DNA from: an uncultured Bacilli bacterium
GTDB lineage: Bacteria; Bacillota_I; Bacilli_A; RF39; UBA660
DNA: 24,152 bases
Assembly: GCA_934096295.1 (NCBI GenBank)
Contig: CAKOLL010000015.1
Span: 5,001-29,152 of the forward strand
Reading direction: 5' to 3'
Part shown: piece by piece, positions 15,577 through 24,098 of the stretch
Layout: each line of letters starts with the position of its first letter
How positions within the stretch are numbered: the stretch's first letter is position 1
Position numbers and translations under genes: made by a program
Notes under the pieces: generated by a model
The model's input: only the letters and a program-made list of their open reading frames with translations
Database searches by the model: none
Told to the model about the DNA's origin: nothing

Positions 15577-15608
15577 ATTTACTACCACCTTCTATTTTAT
15601 ATAACTAT

Positions 15609-15637
15609 ATTATAAACCAAGTTTTTATTTTATACAA
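15609..15637 (-). promoter_or_regulatory. promoter of the DGR target gene
   Basis: Minus strand TTGTAT (15637-15632), a 17-nt spacer and TATAAT (15614-15609), about 33 nt before the ATG at 15576. The spacing is ideal and the -10 is a perfect consensus. Confidence 0.75.
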
Positions 15638-15654
15638 GTGTATTAAAGACTTGG
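15617..15654. promoter_or_regulatory. candidate operator between the target gene and the XRE genes
   Basis: Three related half-sites lie on the target promoter: CCAAGT (15617-15622, inside the spacer), ACAAGT (15634-15639, on the -35) and the inverted ACTTGG (15649-15654). A bound XRE dimer would cover the target promoter. That either neighbouring regulator binds here is an inference from position. Confidence 0.4.
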
Positions 15655-15701
15655 GCATGGCAATTTCTTATAATGATTATTGAAGGATGGTGAAAACTTA
15701 A

Positions 15702-15962
15702 TTGAAACAACTTGCTAGTAAGGATATCCTTGCTGTTAATTTGAAATATTATAGATTTCAAAAAAATTTGTCTCAAGAAAAATTTGCTGAGATGTTAGGG
15801 AGTACGCTTCCATATATAAATCAATTGGAAAACGGAAGACGTAAACCGACCTTGGAACTCCTTGATAAATTTTCTGCTGTTCTTGGAGTTACAAGCGCTG
15901 AATTAATAACCTACAATAAAGGGCATTATATAATTGCCAAAAGGATTGACGAAAGAAAATAA
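15702..15962 (+). CDS. small XRE-family (HTH_3) regulator 1
   Basis: 86 residues from TTG 15702, with AAGGATGGTGA about 9 nt upstream; no ATG fits the start. The helix-turn-helix covers about residues 10-65: LKYYRFQKNLSQEKFAEMLG then TLPYINQLENGRRKPTLELL, where the Q-N-G-R recognition helix is typical. A short tail (IIAKRIDERK) follows, too small for a sensor or protease domain. A TATAAT lies at about 15670. The gene diverges from the DGR target and may repress it and itself through the CAAGT sites. A SinR-like control of a TasA-like surface protein is an analogy, not proof. Confidence 0.88.
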   Translation: MKQLASKDILAVNLKYYRFQKNLSQEKFAEMLGSTLPYINQLENGRRKPTLELLDKFSAVLGVTSAELITYNKGHYIIAKRIDERK

Positions 15963-15988
15963 CGACTTGCGTTGTTATTTTCTTTCGT
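15949..15988 (+). terminator. long hairpin at the 3' end of XRE gene 1
   Basis: ACGAAAGAAAATAAC (15949-15963) pairs perfectly with GTTATTTTCTTTCGT (15974-15988) around a 10-nt loop; the first arm includes the last codons and the stop. The T-rich part lies inside the second arm rather than after it, so termination is plausible but not classical. It could instead serve to protect the 3' end. Confidence 0.5.
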
Positions 15989-16070
15989 TATTATAATATT
16001 ATCATAATTACCACTCTGTGTAAAGAATAATTTGTAAATTTTAGTGTATTCTATAACAAGAGGTGGTATT

Positions 16071-16358
16071 TTGGATAACAGTTTGAATTTTATTCATATG
16101 CAAAAATTACGAGAAAAAAGAAAAATGACCCAACTTAAATTAAGTATGAAAGTGGGAATTTCTCAACAAAGCATAACATATTATGAAACTAATCAAAGAG
16201 TTCCATCTCTACCAGTTGCTTATAAAATAGCTCAAGTATTAGGAACATCTATTGAAGGGTTATTTAGTGACAGTGCAATAACAAAATATTATGAATTATC
16301 TATTGAAGATAAAGAAACTATTAATAGAATGATTGAAAGTCTTTATGAAAAGAAATAA
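16071..16358 (+). CDS. small XRE-family (HTH_3) regulator 2
   Basis: 95 residues from TTG 16071 with AGAGGTGG about 5 nt upstream; the frame is open further left but has no ribosome site there. The helix-turn-helix is at about residues 10-64: MQKLREKRKMTQLKLSMKVG, then ISQQSITYYETNQRVPSLPVAYKIAQVLG. The tail (YELSIEDKETINRMIESLYEKK) is short and helical, common in small repressors. Unlike the first regulator it ends at a classical terminator, so it closes the short two-gene plus-strand unit. The two are only about 31% alike by eye and are probably not recent duplicates. The target operator is unknown. Confidence 0.88.
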   Translation: MDNSLNFIHMQKLREKRKMTQLKLSMKVGISQQSITYYETNQRVPSLPVAYKIAQVLGTSIEGLFSDSAITKYYELSIEDKETINRMIESLYEKK

Positions 16359-16390
16359 ATATCCATTAAAACCATGGATATTTATTTTTT
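16354..16390. terminator. intrinsic terminator after XRE gene 2
   Basis: AATAAATATCCA (16354-16365) pairs perfectly with TGGATATTTATT (16375-16386), 12 bp with a 9-nt loop, followed by more T. The first arm starts inside the last codons of the gene. Confidence 0.8.
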
Positions 16391-16472
16391 ATTATTGTTA
16401 AACATAACTACAATAAAATTATAATTTAGCATACTCTTTAAAACTCTGTACTTTTTCTTTCTATTTGAAAGC

Positions 16473-16519
16473 GTTATCTCCAAAAAAATCAACATTTTTA
16501 GTATTTTTTTGGAGATAAC
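16473..16519. repeat. 17-bp perfect inverted repeat
   Basis: GTTATCTCCAAAAAAAT (16473-16489) and its exact mirror (16503-16519) around a 13-nt loop. The T-run is inside the arm, not after it. It lies in a gene-free stretch (16359-16576) beside the Rpn-family remnant, and may be a leftover of a small mobile element. Confidence 0.7.
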
Positions 16520-16541
16520 TATCATTTTTGACATATAAAAG

Positions 16542-16571
16542 AAAGATAATACTTTTTCAAATATTATCTTT
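16542..16571. repeat. 10-bp perfect inverted repeat beside the Rpn remnant
   Basis: AAAGATAATA (16542-16551) and TATTATCTTT (16562-16571) with a 10-nt loop, ending 6 nt before the stop of the Rpn-family remnant. No T-run follows in either direction. It is the second strong hairpin in 100 bp. Confidence 0.6.
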
Positions 16572-16576
16572 ACTGA

Positions 16577-16822
16577 CTAATTAACTTTTAACTTGTTTAT
16601 TTCAGAAATAGATAAGTTTGTTACTTTGCTAATGAATTCAGGATTGCATTTTCCCTTTAACATGTTTTTAGCCGTTTTTATTATTCCCTTTTCTTCACCG
16701 CGTTTTTCGCCACGCTCTTCGCCACGTTTTTCACCACGTAATTCAGCTGATTCTATCTTCCATGAGTCATCATGAAATAAACTTATTATTTCTGGATCAT
16801 TTACAAAATTTTCTACATATTC
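16577..16822 (-). pseudogene. C-terminal remnant of an Rpn-family (PD-(D/E)XK) nuclease/transposase-like gene
   Basis: Minus strand open for 81 codons between a TGA at 16823-16825 and the TAG at 16577, with no start codon near the beginning. The reading has the typical tail of Rpn/PD-(D/E)XK transposase-like proteins: EYVENFVNDPEIISLFHDDS, then a charged Gly-Glu-Arg series (ELRGEKRGEERGEKRGEEKG), and finally MLKGKCNPEFISKVTNLS with SISEINKLKVN. The catalytic N-terminal domain is absent, so the gene is dead. The Arg/Gly/Glu series is a microsatellite-like repeat of GGCGAA/GGTGAA units. These proteins form large families in gut bacteria and mark mobile regions. Confidence 0.75.
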
Positions 16823-16942
16823 TCATCCCCTTTTTCAAAGAAACGTTTTCTATCTTAGCACACTAAAAAGGAAATATTTGTTTCTTCTTGTCGAACTGGT
16901 TTTATTTTTATCAAAAATTATAGTTTTAAGTATTTTTTTGCA

Positions 16943-16975
16943 TAAAAAAGGGATGATAATTGGTATTATCATCTC
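16943..16975 (-). terminator. intrinsic terminator after secG
   Basis: On the minus strand GATGATAA (16973-16966) pairs with TTATCATC (16959-16952) around a 6-nt loop, followed by CCTTTTTT. It lies about 20 nt after the secG stop codon and ends its transcript before the accessory region. Confidence 0.8.
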
Positions 16976-16993
16976 TCAGAATTTGAAAAGTTA

Positions 16994-17212
16994 TTACTTT
17001 AAGAATAATATTAAAGATATAACAAAGAATAATATTCCTAGAATCATTGTGATTCTACTTATTGCAAGTTCTAGTCCTCTTTCTTTTTGATGTTGAAATA
17101 AATTATCGTTACCACCAGTTATAATTCCACCGGCATCACTTGCTTTATTTCCTTGTAAAAGAACTATAGCTATTAATAAAATTGATATTACTAATAATAT
17201 ATTTTCTAACAT
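16994..17212 (-). CDS. secG: SecG, protein translocase subunit
   Basis: 72 residues, the normal size. Two membrane helices (ENILLVISILLIAIVLLQ and MILGILFFVISLILF) flank the conserved cytoplasmic loop with LLQGNKASDAGGIITGG and NDNLFQHQKERG. SecG supports the SecYEG channel during SecA-driven export. The ribosome site is GGATGTG. In many Bacillota, secG lies just before rnr and smpB; here it is 7.8 kb away and has its own terminator, so the accessory block falls within that expected neighbourhood. Confidence 0.95.
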   Translation of the reverse strand: MLENILLVISILLIAIVLLQGNKASDAGGIITGGNDNLFQHQKERGLELAISRITMILGILFFVISLILFLK

Positions 17213-17267
17213 TTTAACACATCCGTTTCATAAATAATCTATCACAAGTTATTAAACTATGCAACAA

Positions 17268-19202
17268 TTATTTTTCTTCTTCCTTTGTTTTTCTTGTTTT
17301 TTTCTTTGTTTCTTTAGTTTCTTCAGTCTTTTCTTCTTGTTCTATTTCTTCAACTGATTTAATTTCTCCAGTTTCAACAATCGATTCAATTTGTTCTTTT
17401 GTAATTGTTTCATATTTCATTAATGCATCACTTAATGCAAAGATTAAGTCTTTATTTTCACCAATAATCTTTTTAGCTTTTGCATAACAACTTTCAATTA
17501 TTTTACGAACTTGTTCATCAATTTCTAAAGCTACTTGATCAGAGAAATCTCTAGATTTAGCATAATCTCTTCCCAAGAAAACATTTTCACTTTTTTCTTC
17601 ATATTGAACGGGACCTAAATCACTCATTCCATATTCAGTTACCATGCTTCTCGCAATACGAGTGGCTTTTTTAAAGTCATCACTTGCTCCGGTTGAAATT
17701 TCATTTAAGAACATTTCTTCACTTACACGTCCACCAAGGAGACCAGTGATTTGTGCAAGTAATTCATCTTTAGTCATTACAGCAATTTTTTCTTCTTTTG
17801 GAAGCATCATTGTGTATCCACCAGCCATACCACGAGGAATAATTGTAATTTTGTGAACCTCTTGAGCATCTTCTAATTTTATACCAATAACAGCATGTCC
17901 TGCTTCATGTATTGAAACAAGTTTCTTTTCTTTATCAGTTATTTTTCTAGTTGTTTTAGCAGGTCCAAGTAAAACCCTATCTGTTGCTTCATCTATTTCA
18001 TCCATTGTAATAGCATTTTTATTACGACGAACTGTTAGTAATGCAGCTTCATTTAGTAAGTTTTCTAGATCAGCCCCAGAAAATCCTGGAGTTCTTAAAC
18101 TTAAATTGCTTAAGTTAACATCTTTTCCTAAAGTTTTATTTTTAGCATGAACTTTTAATATTTGTTCACGTTCGTTTGCATCTGGTAGACTTACAGTTAC
18201 TTGTCTATCGAAACGTCCTGGACGAAGTAATGCTGGGTCTAAAACATCTGGTCTATTTGTAGCTGCAATTATGATGATACCTTCATTTTCACCAAATCCA
18301 TCCATTTCTGTTAGTAATTGGTTTAATGTTTGTTCTCTTTCATCATGTCCTCCACCAAGGCCTGTTCCTCTTTGACGACCTACGGCATCAATTTCATCTA
18401 TAAAGATTAAGCATGGGGCATTTCTTTTAGCTTCTTTGAACATATCACGAACACGAGATGCTCCGACCCCAACAAATAATTCTACGAAGTCTGAACCACT
18501 TATAAAGAAGAATGGTACATTAGCTTCACCAGCAATTGCTTTAGCTAGTAATGTTTTACCTGTTCCTGGAGGGCCTACTAATAAAACACCTTTTGGAATT
18601 CTTGCTCCCATTTTTTCAAACTTTTTAGGATTTTTTAAGAAATCTATTAATTCTTCAACTTCTTCTTTTTCTTCTTTTAAGCCAGCAACATCTTTAAAAC
18701 TCTTTTTATCGTTGTCATTGCTTAAACGTGCTTTACTTTTACCAAAGTCCATTGAGCTCTTATTTGAATTTGCTAATCTTGTAAATAGGATATACATTAT
18801 TACTACCATTAATACTAAAGGTAATACATTAACTAATATGTATAAAAACACACTTTCTCCTGGATCTGAATTTGTATCATATTCTTTTACATTATTTTCT
18901 TTAATTAATGTAAGAACTGTATCAAGTTCAGTACCTACAACTTTTGATTCAAACTTTTCAGTCTTTTTATAACTTTCTAGTTTACCCTCAATTACATAAA
19001 TACTTTCATTACTTTTCGGAGTAACTGTTATTTCTGTAACATTATTTTCTTTTAATTCTGTTATTAATTCTCCAGTTTTTAATTCATGAACTTTTGTACC
19101 TTGCATATTTAGGGCAAATAATACTATTGCTATTACACTTGCCAAAACTAAATAAGGTAATAAGTTTTTAAAACTATCGTTTTTATTTGTTTTTACATTC
19201 AT
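17268..19202 (-). CDS. ftsH: FtsH, membrane ATP-dependent zinc metalloprotease
   Basis: 644 residues, standard length. Two membrane helices (about 13-32 and 118-140) enclose the extracellular FtsH domain. The AAA+ part has Walker A GPPGTGKT (about 210-217), Walker B LIFIDE (265-270) and the second region of homology NRPDVLDPALLRPGRFDRQ. The zinc site is HEAGH (432-436), with the third ligand in the later TGASDDFKKATRIAR region. The tail is Glu/Lys-rich and of low complexity (EEKTEETKETKKKTRKTK). It degrades membrane and short-lived cytosolic proteins. AAGGTGA lies 9 nt before the ATG. It follows tilS by 9 nt, a normal Bacillota arrangement. Confidence 0.97.
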   Translation of the reverse strand: MNVKTNKNDSFKNLLPYLVLASVIAIVLFALNMQGTKVHELKTGELITELKENNVTEITVTPKSNESIYVIEGKLESYKKTEKFESKVVGTELDTVLTLIKENNVKEYDTNSDPGESVFLYILVNVLPLVLMVVIMYILFTRLANSNKSSMDFGKSKARLSNDNDKKSFKDVAGLKEEKEEVEELIDFLKNPKKFEKMGARIPKGVLLVGPPGTGKTLLAKAIAGEANVPFFFISGSDFVELFVGVGASRVRDMFKEAKRNAPCLIFIDEIDAVGRQRGTGLGGGHDEREQTLNQLLTEMDGFGENEGIIIIAATNRPDVLDPALLRPGRFDRQVTVSLPDANEREQILKVHAKNKTLGKDVNLSNLSLRTPGFSGADLENLLNEAALLTVRRNKNAITMDEIDEATDRVLLGPAKTTRKITDKEKKLVSIHEAGHAVIGIKLEDAQEVHKITIIPRGMAGGYTMMLPKEEKIAVMTKDELLAQITGLLGGRVSEEMFLNEISTGASDDFKKATRIARSMVTEYGMSDLGPVQYEEKSENVFLGRDYAKSRDFSDQVALEIDEQVRKIIESCYAKAKKIIGENKDLIFALSDALMKYETITKEQIESIVETGEIKSVEEIEQEEKTEETKETKKKTRKTKEEEK

Positions 19203-19211
19203 TTATTTAAT

Positions 19212-20522
19212 TCACCTTGCCTTACATCTAATTATTATATCATATTTTTCTGATTTGTCTTTAGAAAATTGTGATTTTTTTATATTTGGTATCCATAAAA
19301 CTGTATTATTGCTGTCAACTAAGACTGGATACGTGCTTCTTTTTTCTTTTGGAAGCTTACTATCTATAAAAATATCACTTACTTTTTTACTGCCATTTAG
19401 ATTTTTAACTTTCATTTTATCCCCATTATTAATAGGTCTAACTTTTAATGGAAGATTAATTTCACTACTTAATAAATAAATACATGAATTGGTATTATCT
19501 CCATCCTTACTATTATAATAAAATTCAAAGTCATCTAGTACTATATCTTTATTTAATATAGTTTCTTCTAAAACTTTATTTTCTTTTTTCTTTATATAGA
19601 TTTTGCCATAACTATTTATCCCTTGATAATTATTATTTAAATCTATACACTTATTGCTTTGATTAAACAATTTCATTAAATTACTCATTTGTTCATCTGA
19701 TATATCAAAATAATCTTTACTTTGAATATCTTTAACTAATAATTCCAAACTCTTTCTTTTGATAAAATCACTTTCATTAATTATATTGTTAATAACTATT
19801 TGGTTATCCACAATAAAGTTATTTTTTAAAATATAGTCATTAACAAAGTTATCATAATCTATTAACTCTTTTGAAAATTTTAAATATTTTTCATGGACTT
19901 TAGCATTTTCTTTTTTTAAAAAAGGAAGAATTACATGACGATATCTGTTTCTAGTATGTTCCATTTCATTATTAGTATTATCAATAGCATAATTAATATT
20001 ATTATTTTTTAAATATTCTATGATATCTTCTTTTGTTACCATAAGTAAAGGTCTTAATATTTTATAGTTAGTATTTGTTGATATTTCTTTAATCCCTATA
20101 TAACCACTTAAGTTGCTACCTCTGGTTAAACGCATTAGGATTGTTTCAATTAAATCATCACCGTGATGTGCTGTTAATAAAATGTTAGCATTATATTTTG
20201 TTATTATTTCATTAAAGAAATCATATCTTTTTTTTCTTCCATCACTTTCTGTAAATGGAGTATCTAGATATTCATTTAATTCCATTAATTCAAAAATTAA
20301 GTTGTGATCTTTAGCATATTTTTCTACCATTTTTGCTTCTTCATCACTTTCAGTTCTTAATTTATGATTTACATGAGAAACCACTATAGTTAGGTTTAAG
20401 ATATCTTTTAATTTTGTAACTAAGTCAAGAAGACACATAGAATCTGGGCCACCACTACAAGCTACTACTAAAGAGTCTTTTTCTTTTAAATTATTTTTTA
20501 AAAATTCTATAACTTTTTTCAT
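19212..20522 (-). CDS. tilS: TilS, tRNA(Ile)-lysidine synthetase
   Basis: 436 residues. The PP-loop ATP-binding motif is VACSGGPDSMCLLDL (SGGPDS at about 23-28), followed by VVSHVNHKLRTESDEEA, LLTAHHGDDLIETILMRLTRGS and NRYRHVILPFLK, all typical of TilS N-terminal domains. The C-terminal domain ends with LPKEKRSTYPVLVDSNNTVLWIP, the usual TilS substrate-binding tail. The enzyme converts C34 of the CAU anticodon to lysidine so that the tRNA reads AUA. AUA codons are abundant in this AT-rich genome, so the enzyme is essential. Its ATG overlaps the prfB stop (ATGA). Confidence 0.96.
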   Translation of the reverse strand: MKKVIEFLKNNLKEKDSLVVACSGGPDSMCLLDLVTKLKDILNLTIVVSHVNHKLRTESDEEAKMVEKYAKDHNLIFELMELNEYLDTPFTESDGRKKRYDFFNEIITKYNANILLTAHHGDDLIETILMRLTRGSNLSGYIGIKEISTNTNYKILRPLLMVTKEDIIEYLKNNNINYAIDNTNNEMEHTRNRYRHVILPFLKKENAKVHEKYLKFSKELIDYDNFVNDYILKNNFIVDNQIVINNIINESDFIKRKSLELLVKDIQSKDYFDISDEQMSNLMKLFNQSNKCIDLNNNYQGINSYGKIYIKKKENKVLEETILNKDIVLDDFEFYYNSKDGDNTNSCIYLLSSEINLPLKVRPINNGDKMKVKNLNGSKKVSDIFIDSKLPKEKRSTYPVLVDSNNTVLWIPNIKKSQFSKDKSEKYDIIIRCKAR

Positions 20523-21602
20523 CGTAACTCCTTTAAATTATACATAAGCATTTCCTTTATATTTCCATCAAGAATTTTTTCTGGTTCATGAGACTCGTAA
20601 TTACTACGATGATCTTTAACCATTTTATATGGCTCTAGAATATAACTTCTTATTTGACTACCAAAATTAATGCTTGATGTATCACCTTTTAAAGCATTTA
20701 ATTTAGCTTGCTCTTTTTCTAATTCTATCATATATAATTTATTTTTTAGCATTTTCATTGCTTGTTCTTTATTATTTAATTGGCTTCTTTCATTTTGACA
20801 TGTAACTACAGTTTTTGTTGGTATATGGGTTATTCTTACTGCTGAGTTACTGGTATTTACTGATTGGCCACCTGCTCCACTTGAATGATAAACATCTATT
20901 TTTAAATCTTCTTCTTTTATTTCAATATTAATTTCTCTTTTAATTTCAGGCATAATGCTAACAGATGCAAATGATGTATGTCTTCTGGCTCCAGCATCAA
21001 ATGGTGATATTCTAACTAAACGATGTACTCCATCTTCTTTTTTTAAATATCCATAAGCATAATCTCCGTTTATTTTTAAGGTAATACTTTTAACACCAGC
21101 TTCATCACCTTTTTGTTCATCAATTATTTCCCATTTAAATCCTTCTTTTTCGGAAAATCTTTGATACATTCTAGCTAACATACTTGCCCAATCACATGAT
21201 TCTGTACCACCTGCTCCAGGATGAATTTCTAGATAAGCATTTAACATATCAAATTCTCCACTTAAGGTAACAGATGTTTCTAATTCATCAATTTCCGATT
21301 CTAATGTTAATAACTCTTCATTTATTAACATAATTATTTCTTCTTCATCACTTTGTATTAGTTCAATATTATCACTGATACTTTTTTTTAAGTTATTATA
21401 TAAAGATACCTCTTTTTTTAAGTTTGATAATCTTTTGTTGATATCGTTGGCTTTATCCACATTTTGCCAAAAATCATCTTTTGTTTGTTCTTCTTCAAGA
21501 GTTTTTATTTCTTTTTCCTTCTCATCAAGGTCAAAGATACCTCCCTAGGGAATTTAATTTTTCTTTATAATTATTTAATTTGATTAATAATTCTTCTTTC
21601 AT
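20519..21602 (-). CDS. prfB: peptide chain release factor 2, with programmed +1 frameshift
   Basis: The gene starts at ATG 21602 (AAAGGA upstream). Its zero frame stops at a UGA in codon 24 and continues in the +1 frame, giving 360 residues. Both parts together make a normal RF2: a helical N-terminus, PGAGGTESCDWA, the stop-codon-reading SPFDAGARR (SPF at about 199-201) and the catalytic SSGAGGQSVNTS (GGQ at about 244-246). RF2 recognises UGA and UAA. Frameshifting at the UGA makes synthesis respond to RF2 supply. A plain frame search would show only 313 residues. It overlaps tilS by 4 nt, and tilS and ftsH follow in the same direction. Confidence 0.95.
21531..21546 (-). promoter_or_regulatory. 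prfB autoregulatory +1 frameshift site
   Basis: On the minus strand: a Shine-Dalgarno-like AGGGAGG (21546-21540), a TAT spacer, the slippery CTT (21536-21534) and the in-frame TGA C (from 21533). This is the conserved RF2 arrangement, with the tRNA slipping from CUU to UUU. Confidence 0.95.
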
Positions 21603-21657
21603 TAATTTTTTTCCTTTCGCACCACTATTCTAACATATTTTTAATAAAAATGCCACT

Positions 21658-21688
21658 AAAAAACTAAGTAACTTAATTACCTAGTTTT
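21658..21688 (-). terminator. intrinsic terminator after the chimeric beta-helix pseudogene
   Basis: On the minus strand AAAACTA G GTAA pairs with TTAC T TAGTTTT (21688-21660) with one G-U pair and a 5-nt loop, continuing into more T. It lies directly after the stop codon at 21693. Confidence 0.8.
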
Positions 21689-21692
21689 GATA

Positions 21693-22608
21693 TTATTTAC
21701 TTATTTTTATATTATTTATATGAAGGTTATAACCATTTAAATCAATATTTTCATATGTTGTATCTTCATCTTCAAGACTTGTAACATATGTATCTGCGGT
21801 TAATTTTATTTTAGAATTTTTGTCTAATTTTAACGTTATATTTTTAGCCGTATTATTGGTATTAATGGCCCCTTCAAAAAAGGATTCGTTAGTTAATGAC
21901 ATATCCAGTGTTGAAATGGAATCTACCACAATATTTCCAGTTACATTTTGATTTTTTAAAGTTAATGTGACATTTCCACCATTTGAGTCACTAGTACCCC
22001 ATGAATCTTTTTGAATTCGCAAAAAATTTCCAGTATTATCATTGTTTATTATGGTATTATTCTCTAAAGTTATAGATGCTGTGGTATTAGTTACATATAT
22101 TGTATCTCCTTTATTAGTTGTGATTTTACTATTTTTGGCTATAAAACTTGCTTCTCCAGTTGCAGCATCACCACTCATTGATTGATATAAGAATATATTT
22201 TTATATGTTGTGGATTGTCCATTTAATGTATCATTTGTATCTTTTAAAGATACATTTTCTAAGGTTACACTATTTTTTCCTTCGATAACAACACCTTTCG
22301 GAAGCCGTGGATATTAAATCAGCATTTTTTACAGTAATATTTGCTGTAGAATAAATACTTGGAGAACCTTTGCACGTAGTTTTGTAGGTTCCACCATCAA
22401 CAGTTACAGTTCCTCCTCCACGATCAGTTCTTATGGCTGCGCTTGATGTCCCTGATGTTTCAATTGTTAAGTTTTTAGCATTTGTTGTAGCATCAAAGTA
22501 TCCTTCCTCACCATCAGTTTTTATATCCACGAGATACTTTTCCTTTTTTAAACGTGTTGATATTGCATCTGCTAGATTGTATTCGTCTTCGATAATAAGG
22601 ATACGCAT
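21693..22608 (-). pseudogene. chimera of response-regulator N-terminus and beta-helix surface protein, frameshifted
   Basis: The frame starts at ATG 22608 with a strong AAGGAAG site. Residues 1-40 are a receiver-domain start (MRILIIEDEYNLADAIS, then KKEKYLVDIKTDGEEGYFDA) with the acidic DE pair. The rest of the receiver and the DNA-binding domain are missing. The sequence passes straight into a parallel beta-helix type repeat protein (NLTIETSGTSSAAIRTDRGG, TVTVDGGTYKT, SIYSTANITVKNADL). At about 22295 one extra A in GAAAGG shifts the frame; the rest (GVVIEGKNSVTLENVSL, FLYQSMSGDAATGEASF and onward to 21693) continues in another frame. So two defects are present. A TATAAT at 22633-22638 may be the old regulator promoter. 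Confidence 0.8.
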
Positions 22609-22792
22609 AAAATCACTTCCTTTATATATTAAATTATACTAATATTAAGTGAAAATTAAATGATTATTTTTAAGTCCTTAAATTTTGGCATATTTCAGCC
22701 AAAAATCCAATTATTTTCACATTTTTATGACGACTTTTGCTTTTTTCAATCAAAAAAAGACATGAAAATTAATCCACATCTTATTATCAAAT

Positions 22793-24055
22793 CTATTTTA
22801 TTTTTCTTGCTTCAAGATAATATCTCTTGTCATATGAATGTCCCATTGAGAATGTTTTTCTTGGTAACGATCCATCTAATATTACAGTTTTAAATAATTC
22901 ATTTTTTGGCATTGCATCAAATATAAAACCAACATTGTTATCATTTTTATGAGTTAATTCTTTAGTTACATCTTCGCCATGAATGTAGTCAATTTTTCCT
23001 GAATGATCATTTAGGTATTCATCTAAGAACATTTGAATTGAACCAACTGCTATATTTGATTTTGGATTTTCAATATACCAAATTTCATCAATATCTTTAG
23101 TGATTATTTCAAATTTTTCTCCGTTGCCATTTTTGTTAATAACATAATATTCTTTTAATTTTGCTATCAAATCTTCTGGGTTTGTATTAAATATTACTCT
23201 ATTGATAGCTTCAAATTCAAGGGCTTCGCTATGTAAATTTACAAGTTCAACTAAAGCATAACGAGCTGGATGATTTAAGTATTCTTCTTCGCTCATAGTT
23301 TTTTTCAAGTTTTCATAACAAGCTTTAGCTGTTGCAAGTGAATGATTGCCATCCCCCATTGCAAATAATAAAACACCTTTATCTTTAACGTTATATTTAA
23401 AATCAAAAGTACTTTGTTCTGCTAAAGAAGCTAGTTTTCTATCAATTTCATCCATTGTTTCGTTATTTAAAACATATCCTTTAATGTGTCCACCATTTTT
23501 CATTAAATCAAAATCATAAACAACATCTTCTTCAGTTACTTTTGTTTTTAGACTTTCAATGATTTCTTTTTTGTCATCATCAATTAAAATCATGATATGT
23601 GGAAGTTCCAGTGATGCATTTTCTCTGATTTTTACACGTGGCGGTATTCTTTCAATAACAGTTTTTTCTGTTGCTCTGATTGGTGTTTGGCTTCCAACTT
23701 CATAAGAATATCCTTCAAGGTCAACAATACCCATTAAACCTTCACGAATTTTTCCATCATTTTGAGTTCTTTCTAGATAAATCATACTATCTTTATATTC
23801 TTTGAAAAAGTCTTCATTTATTAATTTTTCCATATTAGAATTAATATTCTCAATTCTTTTTTCAACATCGCTTTCTTCTAGATATATTTCAGGCAAAGTT
23901 AATTTCAATGTTGATGGACTTTCTCCGACGATTTTTTCAACATCGCTCCAATATTCTGGCTCACTTGTATATTGGTCACAAGCTACTACACTCCATTTTG
24001 TCATATCAGCATTTTTAGGAAGTAGTATATTACCTCTTTTAAAAGGCACGTTCAT
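22793..24055 (-). CDS. DUF1015 family protein (SerK-like kinase family)
   Basis: 420 residues, a normal DUF1015 length. ATG has GGAGATG 5 nt upstream. Signature stretches are the N-terminal ILLPKNADMTKWSVVACDQY, EGLMGIVDLEGYSY, QTPIRATEKTVIERIPPR and FAMGDGNHSLATAKACYE (about 232-247), the family's D-G-N/H-H-x motif. The C-terminal part has HSEALEFEAINRVIF. Some archaeal members phosphorylate free serine using ADP; the function in bacteria is less clear, so no gene symbol is given. A TATAAT at 24076-24081 with a weak TTTACT upstream is a plausible promoter. No neighbour suggests a pathway. Confidence 0.88.
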   Translation of the reverse strand: MNVPFKRGNILLPKNADMTKWSVVACDQYTSEPEYWSDVEKIVGESPSTLKLTLPEIYLEESDVEKRIENINSNMEKLINEDFFKEYKDSMIYLERTQNDGKIREGLMGIVDLEGYSYEVGSQTPIRATEKTVIERIPPRVKIRENASLELPHIMILIDDDKKEIIESLKTKVTEEDVVYDFDLMKNGGHIKGYVLNNETMDEIDRKLASLAEQSTFDFKYNVKDKGVLLFAMGDGNHSLATAKACYENLKKTMSEEEYLNHPARYALVELVNLHSEALEFEAINRVIFNTNPEDLIAKLKEYYVINKNGNGEKFEIITKDIDEIWYIENPKSNIAVGSIQMFLDEYLNDHSGKIDYIHGEDVTKELTHKNDNNVGFIFDAMPKNELFKTVILDGSLPRKTFSMGHSYDKRYYLEARKIK

Positions 24056-24098
24056 AATATCATCTCCTAAAAAGGATTATATCACGTATAATACTGAT

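Noticed and set aside
16593..16775. Plus-strand frame with a Pro-Arg-Phe-Ser repeat
   Set aside because: The repeat is the antisense reading of the Gly-Glu-Arg series in the Rpn-family remnant, which fits a known family on the minus strand.
20519..21460. prfB as a truncated 313-residue gene
   Set aside because: The missing N-terminus is present upstream in the other frame, joined by the classical RF2 frameshift site.
22433..22893. Plus-strand frames at 22433-22642 and 22660-22893
   Set aside because: Antisense or intergenic readings with no ribosome site and no family resemblance.
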